Assembly (NCBI RefSeq): GCF_003415655.1
Contig: NZ_QRHC01000008.1
Coordinates: forward strand, 62,001 to 126,000
Length of the DNA stretch: 64,000 nucleotides
Origin: Vibrio maerlii
GTDB taxonomy: Bacteria > Pseudomonadota > Gammaproteobacteria > Enterobacterales > Vibrionaceae
Direction of reading: 5' to 3'
In this document: one piece after another, positions 35,087-54,149 of the stretch
Layout of the letters: each line of letters starts with the position of its first letter
How positions within the stretch are numbered: position 1 is the first letter of the stretch
Position numbers and translations under genes: made by a program
Notes under the pieces: model-generated
What the model saw: the letters and a program-made list of their open reading frames with translations, nothing else
What the model was told of the DNA's origin: nothing
Database searches by the model: none

Positions 35087-36247
35087 TTATAGTGTTTCCA
35101 CCAAACCTGCGCCATTTTTCGCTTGGCAAACGTAAATGGACTCTTTTAGTCCCGTTGAAGCTTCGTACTTCGCTTCAACGGTCGCTTTCACGTCATCAAC
35201 CAGACTTGGCGGTACTAGTGCGACGATACAGCCACCAAAGCCGCCGCCTGTCATACGAACGCCACCCTTGTCACCGACTACCTCTTTCACGATACCCACT
35301 AAGGTATCAATTTCTTTCACCGTAATTTCAAAATCATCACGCATTGAGGCATGTGATTCTGCCATCAGCTCACCCATGCGTTTCATATCACCCGAAATCA
35401 GTGCTTTTGCAGCTTCCTCTGTACGGTCATTTTCAGTGATAACGTGACGCGCACGTTTTGCAACCATCTCATCAAGTTCCGCTGCTTTGACATTGAATTG
35501 CTCAATGGTCACATCACGCAGTGCTTTCACTTCAAAGATACGTGCTGCTTCTTCACATTGTTCACGGCGAGTGTTGTATTCACTGTCAACCAAGCCACGT
35601 TTCTTGTTTGAGTTAATGATAACCACCGCCATATCCTCAGGCATAGATACAGCGGTAGTTTCAAGACTACGACAATCCAGCAGCATCGCATGGTTTTCAC
35701 GACCCTCTGCTGAAATCATCTGGTCCATGATGCCACAGTTACAACCAACGAATTCGTTCTCTGCTTGTTGACCATTAAGCGCAATCTCAGCTTGAGTGAT
35801 TTCCAGGTTGTATAGCACCTTGAAGGTTTGACCAATCACAACTTCCAGTGCTGCAGAAGAGCTCAAGCCTGCACCTTGTGGAACGTCACCACTTACAGAG
35901 ATATCAGCACCACCCAGCTTATAACCACGACCAATCAAACACTTCACAACACCACGGATGTAGTTTGCCCACATTTTGTTTTCTTGGAAGGTGATTTCTT
36001 GGGTGATATCAAATTCATCGAGGGCATTTCCGTAGTCAACAGAAACAACACGCACGATGTTGTCGTCACGCTTTGCTGCAGCCACTACAGTCTGGTAGTT
36101 GATCGCACACGGCAGTACGAAACCATCGTTGTAATCGGTGTGTTCACCAATTAGGTTTACACGACCTGGCGCTTGAACGATATGAGTCGGTGAATAATTC
36201 AATACTTCATTGAAAGAGGCTTTCACGTTTTGGATTAGATCAGACAT
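35087..36247 (-). CDS. galK: Galactokinase
   Basis: Phosphorylates alpha-D-galactose to galactose-1-phosphate. The 386-aa GHMP kinase has the galactokinase signature [20 protein letters not shown] near the N-terminus. It also has the ATP-binding [17 protein letters not shown] and the C-terminal [17 protein letters not shown]. It is third in the gal operon, 122 bases after galT, followed by a hairpin and galM. Confidence 0.96.
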   Translation of the reverse strand: MSDLIQNVKASFNEVLNYSPTHIVQAPGRVNLIGEHTDYNDGFVLPCAINYQTVVAAAKRDDNIVRVVSVDYGNALDEFDITQEITFQENKMWANYIRGVVKCLIGRGYKLGGADISVSGDVPQGAGLSSSAALEVVIGQTFKVLYNLEITQAEIALNGQQAENEFVGCNCGIMDQMISAEGRENHAMLLDCRSLETTAVSMPEDMAVVIINSNKKRGLVDSEYNTRREQCEEAARIFEVKALRDVTIEQFNVKAAELDEMVAKRARHVITENDRTEEAAKALISGDMKRMGELMAESHASMRDDFEITVKEIDTLVGIVKEVVGDKGGVRMTGGGFGGCIVALVPPSLVDDVKATVEAKYEASTGLKESIYVCQAKNGAGLVETL

Positions 36248-36368
36248 AGTAAATTCTCAAACTGTTTTATTAATTGGTAGTAGCTCCAAACCTAAAGCCA
36301 CTTTTATTCTTCTGCTTGCCGGATTGAAACTGTAGCTTTCGTCATTACAGCTTCAAATAAGACAGCCG

Positions 36369-37421
36369 TTATTGTTCTTTATAATGCACGTCACTTAAGT
36401 CACGTAGACGCTGTGCCGCTTGCTCTGCCGTTAAGTCACGCTGAGATTCTGCAAGCATTTCATAGCCAACCATAAATTTACGCACAGTGGCGCTACGCAG
36501 CAGTGGTGGATAGAACAGAGCGTGTAGCTGCCAGTGTTCGATATCCGTTCCTTCTTCGAAGAACGGCGCATAGTGCCAGCCCATCGAGTAAGGGAATGAG
36601 CACTGGAACAGATTGTCATAACGACTCGTCAGCTTCTTGATTGCAACCGCTAAATCGTCACGCTGCTCGTCTGTTAGTTCACTAATGCGACGAATGTGTG
36701 TTTTTGGCAGAAGCATGGTTTCATACGGCCATGCCGCCCAATAAGGCACCACCGCAATCCAGTGTTCGGTTTCAACGACAGTACGCTCACCATCTTTCAT
36801 TTCAGCCTGAACGTAGTCCACCAACAGGTTTGAACCTTGCTCTTGGTAGTACTCTTTCAGAAGCTTCTCTTTGCGCTCTATTTCATTTGGTAAGAAACTA
36901 TTCGCCCAGATTTGACCGTGTGGGTGTGGCTGTGAACAGCCCATGGTTTCACCCTTGTTTTCAAAGGCTTGAACCCAAAGGTAGTCTTTACCTAACTCTT
37001 CAATTTGCTCGTTCCATGTATCTATCACACCACGAATTTTAGCAACGGATAGTTCTGGCAACGTTTTGCTGTGATCTGGCGAGAAACAGATAACACGGCT
37101 CAAACCACGCACACCCTGAGTTTTAAATAGCGGGTTTGCAGACTCTGGTGCATCCGGTGAGTCCGGCATCAATGCCGCAAAGTCATTGCTGAATACATAA
37201 GTGCCTTCGTAATCTGGGTTTTCATCACCAGAGATACGCGTGTTGCTTGGACACAAGAAACATTCTTTGTCGTAAGCTGGTAACTCTTCGGTAGAAGGCT
37301 TTTCATCTTGGCCACTCCATGGGCGCTTCGCACGATGTGGAGAAACCAAGATCCACTGACCCGTCAATGGGTTGTAGCGGCGGTGTGGGTGATCCACTGG
37401 GTTAAATTCAATATTAGACAT
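36369..37421 (-). CDS. galT: Galactose-1-phosphate uridylyltransferase
   Basis: Exchanges UMP between UDP-glucose and galactose-1-phosphate. From ATG 37421 ([20 protein letters not shown]) the protein is 350 aa. The active-site histidine triad region is [16 protein letters not shown]; zinc-site and Leloir blocks [17 protein letters not shown] and SMGWHYAPF are present. The longer frame from 37505 adds 28 residues with no family match, while AAGAG precedes 37421. It is the second gene of galETKM. Confidence 0.95.
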   Translation of the reverse strand: MSNIEFNPVDHPHRRYNPLTGQWILVSPHRAKRPWSGQDEKPSTEELPAYDKECFLCPSNTRISGDENPDYEGTYVFSNDFAALMPDSPDAPESANPLFKTQGVRGLSRVICFSPDHSKTLPELSVAKIRGVIDTWNEQIEELGKDYLWVQAFENKGETMGCSQPHPHGQIWANSFLPNEIERKEKLLKEYYQEQGSNLLVDYVQAEMKDGERTVVETEHWIAVVPYWAAWPYETMLLPKTHIRRISELTDEQRDDLAVAIKKLTSRYDNLFQCSFPYSMGWHYAPFFEEGTDIEHWQLHALFYPPLLRSATVRKFMVGYEMLAESQRDLTAEQAAQRLRDLSDVHYKEQ

Positions 37422-37533
37422 TGAGGTACTCTTTTCTTTCTTCAATCCAAAGCGTTTACTGTCCGCTTTGGTGATTAATTCTTGTGTTAAAGCTCCCTGC
37501 TGCACTTACGCTAACTGCAGGGAATAACGATGT

Positions 37534-38544
37534 TTAGTACCCTTCCGGGTTGTTTGATTGCCAGTTCCAGGTGTCTGCCGTCATTGCGTCGACATTGCGA
37601 GTTGCTTTCCAACCAAGGTCTTGCTCCGCTTTGGTCGTACTTGCCCAGCACTCTGCAATATCACCAGGGCGACGAGGGCAGATCTCATAAGGAACAGGCT
37701 TACCACACGCTTTGCCAAAGGCTTCTACCATCTCGAGTACGCTTGAGCCTTTACCCGTACCTAGGTTGTAAATGTGCAGACCTGATTTTTCACCCACTGC
37801 TTTTAATGCCGCGATGTGTCCATCAGCAAGATCCATAACATGAATGTAGTCGCGAACACCTGTGCCATCTGGCGTTGAATAGTCATCACCAAATACTGAA
37901 AGTTTTTCACGGCGGCCAACCGCAACCTGCGCAATGAATGGCATCAGGTTGTTCGGAATACCTTGAGGGTCTTCACCCATGGTGCCAGATGGATGAGCAC
38001 CAACAGGGTTGAAGTAGCGCAGTAAGGTGATGCTCCAATCGTCTTCTGCTTGGAACAAATCAGAAAGGCATTGCTCTACCATATACTTGCTGCGACCGTA
38101 TGGATTGGTTGTCGCACCTGTTGGAGAATCCTCGGTAATAGGTACTACGTCTGGGTCGCCATAAACTGTTGCTGAAGAGCTAAACACAATGCTCTTAACA
38201 CCCGCTTTACGCATTGAGCGAGCGAGTACTAGGGAACCATTTACGTTGTTGTCGTAGTACTCCAGTGGTTTTGCCACTGACTCACCGACCGCTTTCAAAC
38301 CAGCAAAGTGAATCACAGCTTGGATATTATGGTTCACAAACACTTGATCAAGCAGCGCCTCATCTCGAATATCCCCTTCAATAAACTCAGGTCTCACCTG
38401 AGTAAGAGCTTCAATACGTGAAAGCACCTCTTCTTTACTGTTACACAGGTTGTCTAAAATCACGGGAGTCATACCCGCTTCTATCATTTGCACACAGGTG
38501 TGACTGCCTATGTAACCCATGCCTCCGGTGACCAATACTTTCAC
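37534..38544 (-). CDS. galE: UDP-glucose 4-epimerase
   Basis: Interconverts UDP-galactose and UDP-glucose. The 336-aa short-chain dehydrogenase-like protein starts MKVLVTGGMGYIGSHTCVQM, with the GxxGxxG NAD motif, and has the catalytic YxxxK in NPYGRSKYMVE and the Ser in VFSSSATVYG. It is the first gene of galETKM. About 107 bases upstream is a near-consensus GalR operator. AGGAG precedes the ATG. Confidence 0.96.
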   Translation of the reverse strand: MKVLVTGGMGYIGSHTCVQMIEAGMTPVILDNLCNSKEEVLSRIEALTQVRPEFIEGDIRDEALLDQVFVNHNIQAVIHFAGLKAVGESVAKPLEYYDNNVNGSLVLARSMRKAGVKSIVFSSSATVYGDPDVVPITEDSPTGATTNPYGRSKYMVEQCLSDLFQAEDDWSITLLRYFNPVGAHPSGTMGEDPQGIPNNLMPFIAQVAVGRREKLSVFGDDYSTPDGTGVRDYIHVMDLADGHIAALKAVGEKSGLHIYNLGTGKGSSVLEMVEAFGKACGKPVPYEICPRRPGDIAECWASTTKAEQDLGWKATRNVDAMTADTWNWQSNNPEGY

Positions 38545-38650
38545 GTTGAATCTCCTACCTAAATTGTTTCATTAAACAAATGCGTTTGCGTTATTACTGA
38601 AGTAAGTTTAGCAGCAGCACTCGGTTAGGTTCTGTGATCAAATTCCCATT

Positions 38651-38666
38651 GTGTAAACGTTTCCAC
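38651..38666 (-). promoter_or_regulatory. GalR operator upstream of galE
   Basis: GTGTAAACGTTTCCAC matches the GalR/GalS consensus GTGTAANCGNTTACAC at 15 of 16 positions. A CRP-like left half (TGTGATCAAATT) is about ten bases away at 38634-38645. The rest of the 334-base galE-ebgR intergenic region is AT-rich and carries the ebgR promoter. Confidence 0.75.
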
Positions 38667-38781
38667 AAAACATTACACTCATATCACCGACGCGTTTATA
38701 ATCTGTTTAAGACATTAATCCGCACAAAAAAAACACTACCCATCATTCAATTGGACTAAAAATAGTCCGATTTATCGATAG

Positions 38782-38798
38782 TTAGAAAGTTTTACTAA
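38782..38798 (+). promoter_or_regulatory. Candidate EbgR operator before ebgR
   Basis: TTAGAAAGTTTTACTAA is an imperfect palindrome (13 of 17 positions symmetric) sharing AGTTTTACT with the perfect palindrome before ebgA. It lies 80 bases before ebgR, so EbgR probably regulates itself. Confidence 0.5.
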
Positions 38799-38857
38799 AA
38801 TCGTTGGAGTGTCTTTTTTAAACGCTTTACAATGCTTAAAGCTAAGAATAGAAGTAA

Positions 38858-40722
<1,865 letters not shown>

Positions 40723-40753
40723 TAAAACTTTTATTCAACCTTAACCGATCTTC

Positions 40754-40779
40754 AAAGGAGGCGTTCGCCTCCTTTTTTT
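40754..40779 (+). terminator. Terminator after the ebgR-SGNH unit
   Basis: GGAGGC-GTTC-GCCTCC, extended by AAA/TTT and followed by seven T residues. It separates ebgR-SGNH from ebgA. Confidence 0.88.
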
Positions 40780-40893
40780 ATCTATACCTTTCAACATCCC
40801 AACTCTGTCATAGAACGTACGTCATCCCATGGTTAATTTTTAACTCGATCACACCTAGAGGAACAGTCTGCTAGCAAAACGTGATCTAGTTAA

Positions 40894-40909
40894 AGTAAAA
40901 CGTTTACAT
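40894..40909 (+). promoter_or_regulatory. LacI-family operator before ebgA (upstream site)
   Basis: AGTAAAACGTTTACAT has the near-palindrome GTAAAACGTTTAC with a central CG, as in GalR/LacI operators. It is next to a CRP-like left half ACGTGATCTAG at about 40879. GalR or EbgR could bind here. Confidence 0.55.
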
Positions 40910-40920
40910 TAATTTATTTT

Positions 40921-40935
40921 AGTAAAAGTTTTACT
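40921..40935 (+). promoter_or_regulatory. Perfect palindromic EbgR operator before ebgA
   Basis: AGTAAAA-G-TTTTACT is perfectly symmetric and lies about 90 bases before the ebgA start. Related half-sites occur before ebgR (38782) and ygjK (46213). It is the best candidate EbgR operator in the window. Confidence 0.65.
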
Positions 40936-40975
40936 TAATATCTTTCCCAGATGCTCAAAGAGCTTTTATTCATAG

Positions 40976-44578
<3,603 letters not shown>

Positions 44579-44669
44579 GTCATTAGTCAATGACCAGATA
44601 AAATACGGGCCGGACATAAGGATCTGGCCCACCTAAATAACAAAGCATCACAAAAAAGTGACGCACTAA

Positions 44670-46127
<1,458 letters not shown>

Positions 46128-46149
46128 GTCTATGTTCTAAATAAATAAA

Positions 46150-46177
46150 AACGCCGCAGACCTTGCGGCGTTTTTTC
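46150..46177 (+). terminator. Terminator after ygjI
   Basis: AACGCCGCA pairs with TGCGGCGTT across a GACCT loop, followed by a T run. It ends the ebgA-ebgC-ygjI transcript. Confidence 0.88.
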
Positions 46178-46210
46178 GTTTGTTGAATAGGTAAAGTCTA
46201 AATTAAAACC

Positions 46211-46230
46211 TAGGTAAATATTTTACTAAA
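46211..46230 (+). promoter_or_regulatory. Candidate EbgR-type operator before the ygjK-like gene
   Basis: GTAAATATTTTAC (46214-46226) is a near-palindrome with ACTAAA to its right, resembling the sites before ebgR and ebgA. It lies about 130 bases before the GH63 gene and could place it in the same regulon. Confidence 0.45.
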
Positions 46231-46350
46231 AGGATCACACTTTTAAACTGAAAGCGTTTTAACCCAATTCGCTTGTCGATATGATCCTCTCTGTTATCAC
46301 AGAGACTCCCCCACCTCTAGAGTAACGACGTTTTTAATAACCGAGATTAA

Positions 46351-48723
<2,373 letters not shown>

Positions 48724-48769
48724 AGCTAACTTTGGTTAGGGTCTGTTTACCCAGCAATGAGAACTAGAA

Positions 48770-48807
48770 AAAGCCCGTTAACTTACTCGTCAACGGGCTT
48801 TGTTTTT
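48770..48807. terminator. Bidirectional terminator between ygjK and the SSS symporter
   Basis: AAAGCCCGTT (48770-48779) pairs with AACGGGCTTT (48792-48801), with T-rich tracts on both strands. Confidence 0.87.
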
Positions 48808-48831
48808 ATCACGAAATGGTGTTTTTAAACG

Positions 48832-50601
48832 TTACGCTTCTTGTGCTTTTAATTGAGCTGCTTTCGCTTGCTTCTTTCTAATACGAGCGAACAAACCACC
48901 CAGAATCACGATGCCACACAGTGCGTAAGTCACCATGAATGAAGTGTCACCTGCCACTAGGCCTAGGTCAGAGAACGTGATGTAAGCGCCAAGTACCATG
49001 TATAGAATCACTGCAGAAGCTTCGAAACGGAACTCCCAAGGTTTGATGTCCATCGCTTCGTTTACTGGCAGTACGTAGTCAGTATCACGTGGGCGAACCT
49101 TACCAATAGCCAGCATAATGGCGCAACATGCAACAAACAGTACCGCGAGTTGGTGGAAGAAGTGTAACTCCGCCAGTGGTTTTAATGGACCAAGGTAATC
49201 ATGCATTGCCGCTGGGGTAAACTGAACGATACCGTAAGCCGCTACGAATACTGCTAGTGATACTTTCGCCGCTACCGCTGGTACACGCTTAGTCACGTAA
49301 CCCATGAATACGATAGTGAAGATTGGCACGCTGAATAGACCTGCTAGACGTTGTAGCAAATCGAACAGACCGTTTGGAGCGAACATGATAAACGGCGCAA
49401 TGCCAACAGACAGAATAGCGATAAACAGACCAAATGAACGACCTTTGTTTACTAGCTGTTCATCAGAAAGCTTGTTCTCTTTATCAAATAAAGGCTTGTA
49501 AACGTTCAGCGTAAACAGAGTTGTTGACGAGTTCAGTACGCCGTTAAACGTAGACAGAATTGCGCCAAACATTGCTGCTAGGAAAAAACCAACCAATGGT
49601 TTAGGCAGTACTTCGTTTACCAGACGAGTGTACATGGTGTCGGCTTCGTAGCTTTGACCTGCTGCATCAACCGTACCGAACATGTGGTATGCGATGATAC
49701 CTGGGATGATTAAAAATAGCGGTGTGATAACCTTAACGGCACCCGCTAGGATTACACCTTTTTGACCCTCTTTGAGGTTCTTCGCACCAAGAGCACGTTG
49801 GATAATTGCTTGGTCCGTACCCCAGTAGTAAAGGTTTACTAGCAGCAGACCTGTGAACATGGTTGAGAATGGTACGTTTGGATCATCTTCTGCACCCACC
49901 GCTTGAAGCTTATCCGTTGCGTTAGTGCTAATAACGTTAACGCCTTCCATGAAGCTACCGTCACCAAGAACGATCAGACCGAAGATTGGGATCATTAGGC
50001 CACCTACAATCAGGCCGACACCGTTTAGCGTATCTGCGATTACGACCGCTTTCAGGCCACCGTAGATTGCGTAGAACAGACCAAGAAAACCGATAATTGA
50101 TGCAATAAGCAGGATCGCTTGGAAGCGACTAATACCCAGCATTGTCTCCACATCGAAGATGCCACCGATAACCATTGCCCCTGCGTAAAGCGTGTTTGGC
50201 AGTAGGTTGATGATGTAGCTCAGCAAGAACAGAACCGTGACAAACTGCTTAACAGACAGGTCATAGCGCGATTCTAGGAAATCAGGAATCGTGGTAATAC
50301 CCTGCTTTAGGTAGCGTGGTACTAGGAATAGAGCAATGATGATCAGGGTAATACCTGATGCAACTTCATAGCCCATCACTGACATGTTACCTTTAAACGA
50401 CAGAGCACTCATCCCTACAAAGCTGGTTGCAGAAAGGTTGGTTAGGATAAGTGAACTTGCGATAAGGCCACCGGTCAGGCTTCGGCCTCCGAGGAAGAAG
50501 CCATCTTTTGAATCATTTTTCTGATTCTTCACACGCGACCAGGTGAAAAACACCACGAAGCCAGTGAAGAAAAAGAATGACAGTAGGATTGTCATTGGCA
50601 T
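48832..50601 (-). CDS. Sodium:solute symporter (SSS family), probable galactoside/galactose uptake
   Basis: This 589-aa protein has about 14 transmembrane helices and SSS-family blocks such as FFLGGRSLTGGLIASSLILTNLSATSFVG (in part FLGGRSLTGG and LTNLSATSFVG) and YYWGTDQAIIQRALGAKNLKEGQKG near the middle, as in SGLT-type sugar symporters. It lies 115 bases after a GH36 alpha-galactosidase on the same strand, so the pair probably imports and cleaves an alpha-galactoside, or imports the released sugar. A TGTTTACGACAAGG site before it resembles the operators upstream. Substrate is inferred. Confidence 0.85.
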   Translation of the reverse strand: MPMTILLSFFFFTGFVVFFTWSRVKNQKNDSKDGFFLGGRSLTGGLIASSLILTNLSATSFVGMSALSFKGNMSVMGYEVASGITLIIIALFLVPRYLKQGITTIPDFLESRYDLSVKQFVTVLFLLSYIINLLPNTLYAGAMVIGGIFDVETMLGISRFQAILLIASIIGFLGLFYAIYGGLKAVVIADTLNGVGLIVGGLMIPIFGLIVLGDGSFMEGVNVISTNATDKLQAVGAEDDPNVPFSTMFTGLLLVNLYYWGTDQAIIQRALGAKNLKEGQKGVILAGAVKVITPLFLIIPGIIAYHMFGTVDAAGQSYEADTMYTRLVNEVLPKPLVGFFLAAMFGAILSTFNGVLNSSTTLFTLNVYKPLFDKENKLSDEQLVNKGRSFGLFIAILSVGIAPFIMFAPNGLFDLLQRLAGLFSVPIFTIVFMGYVTKRVPAVAAKVSLAVFVAAYGIVQFTPAAMHDYLGPLKPLAELHFFHQLAVLFVACCAIMLAIGKVRPRDTDYVLPVNEAMDIKPWEFRFEASAVILYMVLGAYITFSDLGLVAGDTSFMVTYALCGIVILGGLFARIRKKQAKAAQLKAQEA

Positions 50602-50641
50602 AATTTTGTCCTTAATTATTGGATCTTAATATAGATTTTTT

Positions 50642-50655
50642 TGTTTACGACAAGG
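50642..50655 (-). promoter_or_regulatory. Possible third operator before the SSS symporter gene
   Basis: TGTTTACGACAAGG on the plus strand resembles the reverse orientation of TGTTTTCGTAAACA, with three mismatches. It sits in the 115-base gap between the alpha-galactosidase and symporter genes. Confidence 0.35.
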
Positions 50656-50716
50656 ATGCGAACCGACACTATCACCGCACCCTTGCCATGTTTTCTTGGG
50701 CTTTTCTGTTTGTTAA

Positions 50717-52819
50717 TTAGATTTTTTGTAGGTGCACGATCAACGCTGATTCAGGGTCAAGAATTGGCAAAGTTAGGCCAATCTCTTTCAGGTTGTCGCC
50801 GCTTAGCGTTAGTGTTTTGTCCAACCACTTAGGGCGCTGCTTCATCAATTGAAAACTGGTTTGAGGCATCTCAACCAACTTCACTTGATACTTCGCATTC
50901 ACGTCAGCGCAGCTGATACGCAATGGTGAAGGCAGAGCGTGGTCTGGCATTGCCAATTGGCAAACCGTAATTAGCATTTCATCATCGCTCTCTACGCCGT
51001 ATATGTTCTGATTCTTGTCTGCTGGATCGATACGGAAGCTACGGCCACCGTGAAGCACATGGCGATATTCTTTGTGTAGCGCGATATAGCGAGAGAAGGC
51101 CTCTTTCTCTTCTTTTGACTCTTTCACAGGGTCAAGCTCAACCCCCATGTGACCACCAAGCGCTGTGACCCCCCGCATGTTGATACCGTGACGACGATTG
51201 GTTGAGTGACACTCGTAAGGACCGATATGTGCACCCATCACTTCCGGTGGGAAGAAGTAGCTCATGCCCTTCTGAATCGATTGGCGCTCAAGCGCATCGT
51301 TACAGTCCGACGCCCAGAATCGCTGGGTACGTTTGAGGATTTCGAAGTCGATACGACCGCCGCCTGAAGAACAAGATTCAATCTCGACTTCTGGGTGTGC
51401 TTTATTCAACTCATCCACTAAGCGGTACAACGCTTGGGTTTGACCATGTACCGCAGGGCGACCTTGGTGGCCAGGCTGAACCAACTCGCGGTTCATATCC
51501 CACTTAAGGTAAGTAATGTTGTAACGAGTCAATAGATCGTTAAGACGCTCAAACAAGTAGTTGAAGCAATCTTTATTTTGTAGATCAAGCACATACTGCC
51601 AACGACCTGATGGTTGATGATAGCCTTGCAAACCTAGCACCCAATCAGGGTGGTTGCGGTATAGGTTTGAGTCTTGGCTCACCATTTCAGGCTCAACCCA
51701 AAGACCAAACTCCATACCTTGTTGGTTCACGTGGTTAATCACAGGCTCTAGACCGTCCGGGTATTTCACCTCGTCTAGGTACCAGTCACCCAACGCTGCT
51801 CGTTCACCATCACGACCGATGAACCAGCCATCATCAATAATGAAACGCTCTACACCCATTTCAGCTGCTTCGGTTGCCATCTGCATGATGTATTCTGGTT
51901 TGTGGTCAAAGTAGATGCCTTCCCATGTATTTAGGTGTACCGGGCGTGGCTTACTAACTGGGAACTTCACAATGTTCTCGCGAACAAATTGTTGGAAACG
52001 TTGTGAGATACCATTTAGACCTGTGTTGCTATAACAGCCATACAACCAAGGTGTTTGGTACTCATCTCCCGCTTCAAGAATGGATTCCCCAGAAAGTAAG
52101 AGCTCACCAGCTTGAACGAAGCGACGACCATCACTACGTACATCTGCACGCATTTGATGGTTGCCACTCCAACCAAGGTGGAAGCCCCACACCTGGCCAA
52201 GCTGTTCACTAAAACCATTTGTCCCCACAAATAGCCCTGGAAAGTTTTCATGTGATGTACGACCACGACGGTTCTCTTGCATGAAGCCGCCATGTTCAAA
52301 ACGTTGACGCTGAGTTTGGAACTCATGACACCAGCGACCATGGAAAGTCATTAACTCATTAGCGTGGTTTGGCAAAGGTAAGGTCGAAGAGAGTTTGCCA
52401 AGGTAGTATTTGCTGTCACCGAGGTTTTTAACACTAACGCGCTTTTGAACCACATCCGTGTTCACATTCAGCTTCAATTCAACAGTTAACTCAAGCTTGG
52501 CAACCTCATCAGCCATCACAAACATCGCTTGATTGTCTTCAACCTGAGTTGATGTCAACTTGAACACGGGTGCCCAATCAAAACCATCACGGTGCCCCTC
52601 AATACCCGGCGCATTGAAGTGACCACTACCAAGCTCAGGACATAGTGATAAAGGTACATCAACATCTAAACGAGCCTGAGAGATAGGGCGCTCTGTCGAT
52701 AGCAAAAGGTCTTCATCGATCTGTGCAATCTTTGCACCCCAGTGAAGAATTTCTGGCACTCGGTCTGTTTTGATAATCAGACTGTGGTTATTGCTTTGTA
52801 GATGGACAAACTTACTCAT
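50717..52819 (-). CDS. Alpha-galactosidase, GH36
   Basis: This 700-aa glycoside hydrolase family 36 enzyme releases alpha-linked galactose from sugars such as melibiose and raffinose. The nucleophile Asp is in ITYLKWDMNRELVQPG and the acid/base Asp in FWASDCNDALERQ. The block FIIDDGWFIGRDGERAALGDW and SSGGGRIDFEIL are also GH36-specific. It has no signal peptide, so it acts in the cytoplasm on an imported galactoside. It is divergent from a LacI-type regulator, and two matching operators lie in the gap. The SSS symporter gene follows. It resembles AgaA/RafA more than the NAD-dependent MelA of enterics. Confidence 0.93.
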   Translation of the reverse strand: MSKFVHLQSNNHSLIIKTDRVPEILHWGAKIAQIDEDLLLSTERPISQARLDVDVPLSLCPELGSGHFNAPGIEGHRDGFDWAPVFKLTSTQVEDNQAMFVMADEVAKLELTVELKLNVNTDVVQKRVSVKNLGDSKYYLGKLSSTLPLPNHANELMTFHGRWCHEFQTQRQRFEHGGFMQENRRGRTSHENFPGLFVGTNGFSEQLGQVWGFHLGWSGNHQMRADVRSDGRRFVQAGELLLSGESILEAGDEYQTPWLYGCYSNTGLNGISQRFQQFVRENIVKFPVSKPRPVHLNTWEGIYFDHKPEYIMQMATEAAEMGVERFIIDDGWFIGRDGERAALGDWYLDEVKYPDGLEPVINHVNQQGMEFGLWVEPEMVSQDSNLYRNHPDWVLGLQGYHQPSGRWQYVLDLQNKDCFNYLFERLNDLLTRYNITYLKWDMNRELVQPGHQGRPAVHGQTQALYRLVDELNKAHPEVEIESCSSGGGRIDFEILKRTQRFWASDCNDALERQSIQKGMSYFFPPEVMGAHIGPYECHSTNRRHGINMRGVTALGGHMGVELDPVKESKEEKEAFSRYIALHKEYRHVLHGGRSFRIDPADKNQNIYGVESDDEMLITVCQLAMPDHALPSPLRISCADVNAKYQVKLVEMPQTSFQLMKQRPKWLDKTLTLSGDNLKEIGLTLPILDPESALIVHLQKI

Positions 52820-52860
52820 GACCTGTTCAACCCTTCCGTTTCAAATTTGGTTTTATTTTT

Positions 52861-52874
52861 TGTTTTCGTAAACA
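52861..52874. promoter_or_regulatory. Operator for the 53 kb LacI-type regulator, alpha-galactosidase side
   Basis: TGTTTTCGTAAACA is a 14-base near-palindrome with a central CG, 42 bases before the alpha-galactosidase start. A nearly identical copy is at 52982. Confidence 0.7.
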
Positions 52875-52981
52875 TTAATTGAGCGCCATCTTGCTCTGTT
52901 TAATCCTAATTAGTAGCTGGAATGCCATTTATTGTGATCTAAAGCGGGTCTGAAATTGACTTTATTTGCACTAGATCTCTT

Positions 52982-52995
52982 TGTTTTCGGAAACA
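52982..52995. promoter_or_regulatory. Operator for the 53 kb LacI-type regulator, regulator side
   Basis: TGTTTTCGGAAACA differs at one position from the site at 52861 and lies 45 bases before the regulator start. The two sites are 121 bases apart, centre to centre, which would allow DNA looping or separate repression of both promoters. Confidence 0.7.
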
Positions 52996-53039
52996 TTCGG
53001 ATATGTTATTCAAGACATTTTTACTTGGATGAAAACACC

Positions 53040-54116
53040 ATGACCGTGACCTTCAAAGATGTGGCTAAACTGGCTGGCGTCTCTACTCAAACCGTTTCTC
53101 GTGTCACTAATGGATCAGAGAATGTGGCGGAAAAAACACGAAAGAAGGTAAATCAAGCCATTAAGCAGTTGGGGTACGTGCCAAATAAAGGGGCGCAAAT
53201 GCTCAGCCGTGCAAAATCAAAAAACATTGGCTTGGTCACTTTAGATATGGCATTACATGGTGCAGCTTTAATTGCCAACGGTGTTCGCCATATGGCGCAT
53301 GACTTAGATTGTGGTACTGCAATCTCTGTGGTCTCTGAACCCACACTAGCCAATGTACAAGAGGCGATCAGAGAGCTTATTGCACAGCAAGTTGAAGGGG
53401 TGGTACTCAATGTTCCTCTGACCAGTGAAAATGCTCTAAAGGTGGAGGAGCAATTCCAAAGCCTCAAACTGGTGTTTATTGATGTCCCTGAAACCGCACC
53501 TGTTCACTTCGTTCATGGTGCTCATGCCGAAGGGGCTGAGCAAGCCGCAGCTCATTTAATTAATCGCGGTCGAGGCTCATTTATGCTGATTACTGGTCCG
53601 GAAAACTCGAGTGCGTCGCAAGTACGCCTTGAAAGCTGGCTAAAGATCATCAAGCAAGAGGAAAGACAGATCGCTTGGCGTTACACCGGTGATTGGCAGG
53701 CACAAAGTGGTTACTTAGCGATTCGTGAGGCCTTTGCTCAAAACAAACAGTTTGATGCGGTGCTGGTTGCTAGTGACCAAATGGCACTTGGCGCACTACG
53801 AGCGCTGTATGAACTGAACATTCGCGTGCCAGAACAAGTAGCGGTGGTGGGTTTTGATGGCATTGAGGATAGTGCTTACTTCACCCCTCCTCTAACGACC
53901 ATCAAACAAGATTTCAAAGAAATTGGCAGGCAAGCTGTCATTCAAGCAATGAAACTGATTGAACTTGGCAATCAACCGAACATCGAGCTGCATCAGCACC
54001 ATGTACCGGTCGATTTAATTGAACGCAGAAGCAGCGAGGAAAAGGAAATCTCGAACTACAATAAGCATGACATTCAACAGCTTCTGCGTCAGATAGAGTC
54101 TATGCTACCGGGTTAA
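53040..54116 (+). CDS. LacI-family regulator of the alpha-galactosidase locus
   Basis: From ATG 53040 this is 358 aa: the helix-turn-helix VTFKDVAKLAGVSTQTVSRVTNG, the hinge, and the periplasmic-binding-protein-like core ending ALRALYELNIRVPEQVAVVGFDG and PPLTTIKQDF. A tail of about 25 residues (EEKEISNYNKHDIQQLLRQI) extends past the usual end of the family, possibly a tetramerisation helix as in LacI. The frame from 52956 would add 28 residues and run over the operator, so the later start is preferred. It is divergent from the alpha-galactosidase and symporter, which it should control. The inducer is probably an alpha-galactoside or galactose. Confidence 0.9.
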   Translation: MTVTFKDVAKLAGVSTQTVSRVTNGSENVAEKTRKKVNQAIKQLGYVPNKGAQMLSRAKSKNIGLVTLDMALHGAALIANGVRHMAHDLDCGTAISVVSEPTLANVQEAIRELIAQQVEGVVLNVPLTSENALKVEEQFQSLKLVFIDVPETAPVHFVHGAHAEGAEQAAAHLINRGRGSFMLITGPENSSASQVRLESWLKIIKQEERQIAWRYTGDWQAQSGYLAIREAFAQNKQFDAVLVASDQMALGALRALYELNIRVPEQVAVVGFDGIEDSAYFTPPLTTIKQDFKEIGRQAVIQAMKLIELGNQPNIELHQHHVPVDLIERRSSEEKEISNYNKHDIQQLLRQIESMLPG

Positions 54117-54149
54117 GGTTGACCTAAACAAACCCTAAGTCCATCGTGA

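Noticed and set aside
36698..37042. 114-codon plus-strand frame opposite galT
   Set aside because: It lies fully inside galT, whose active-site motif is intact, and shows no own domain.
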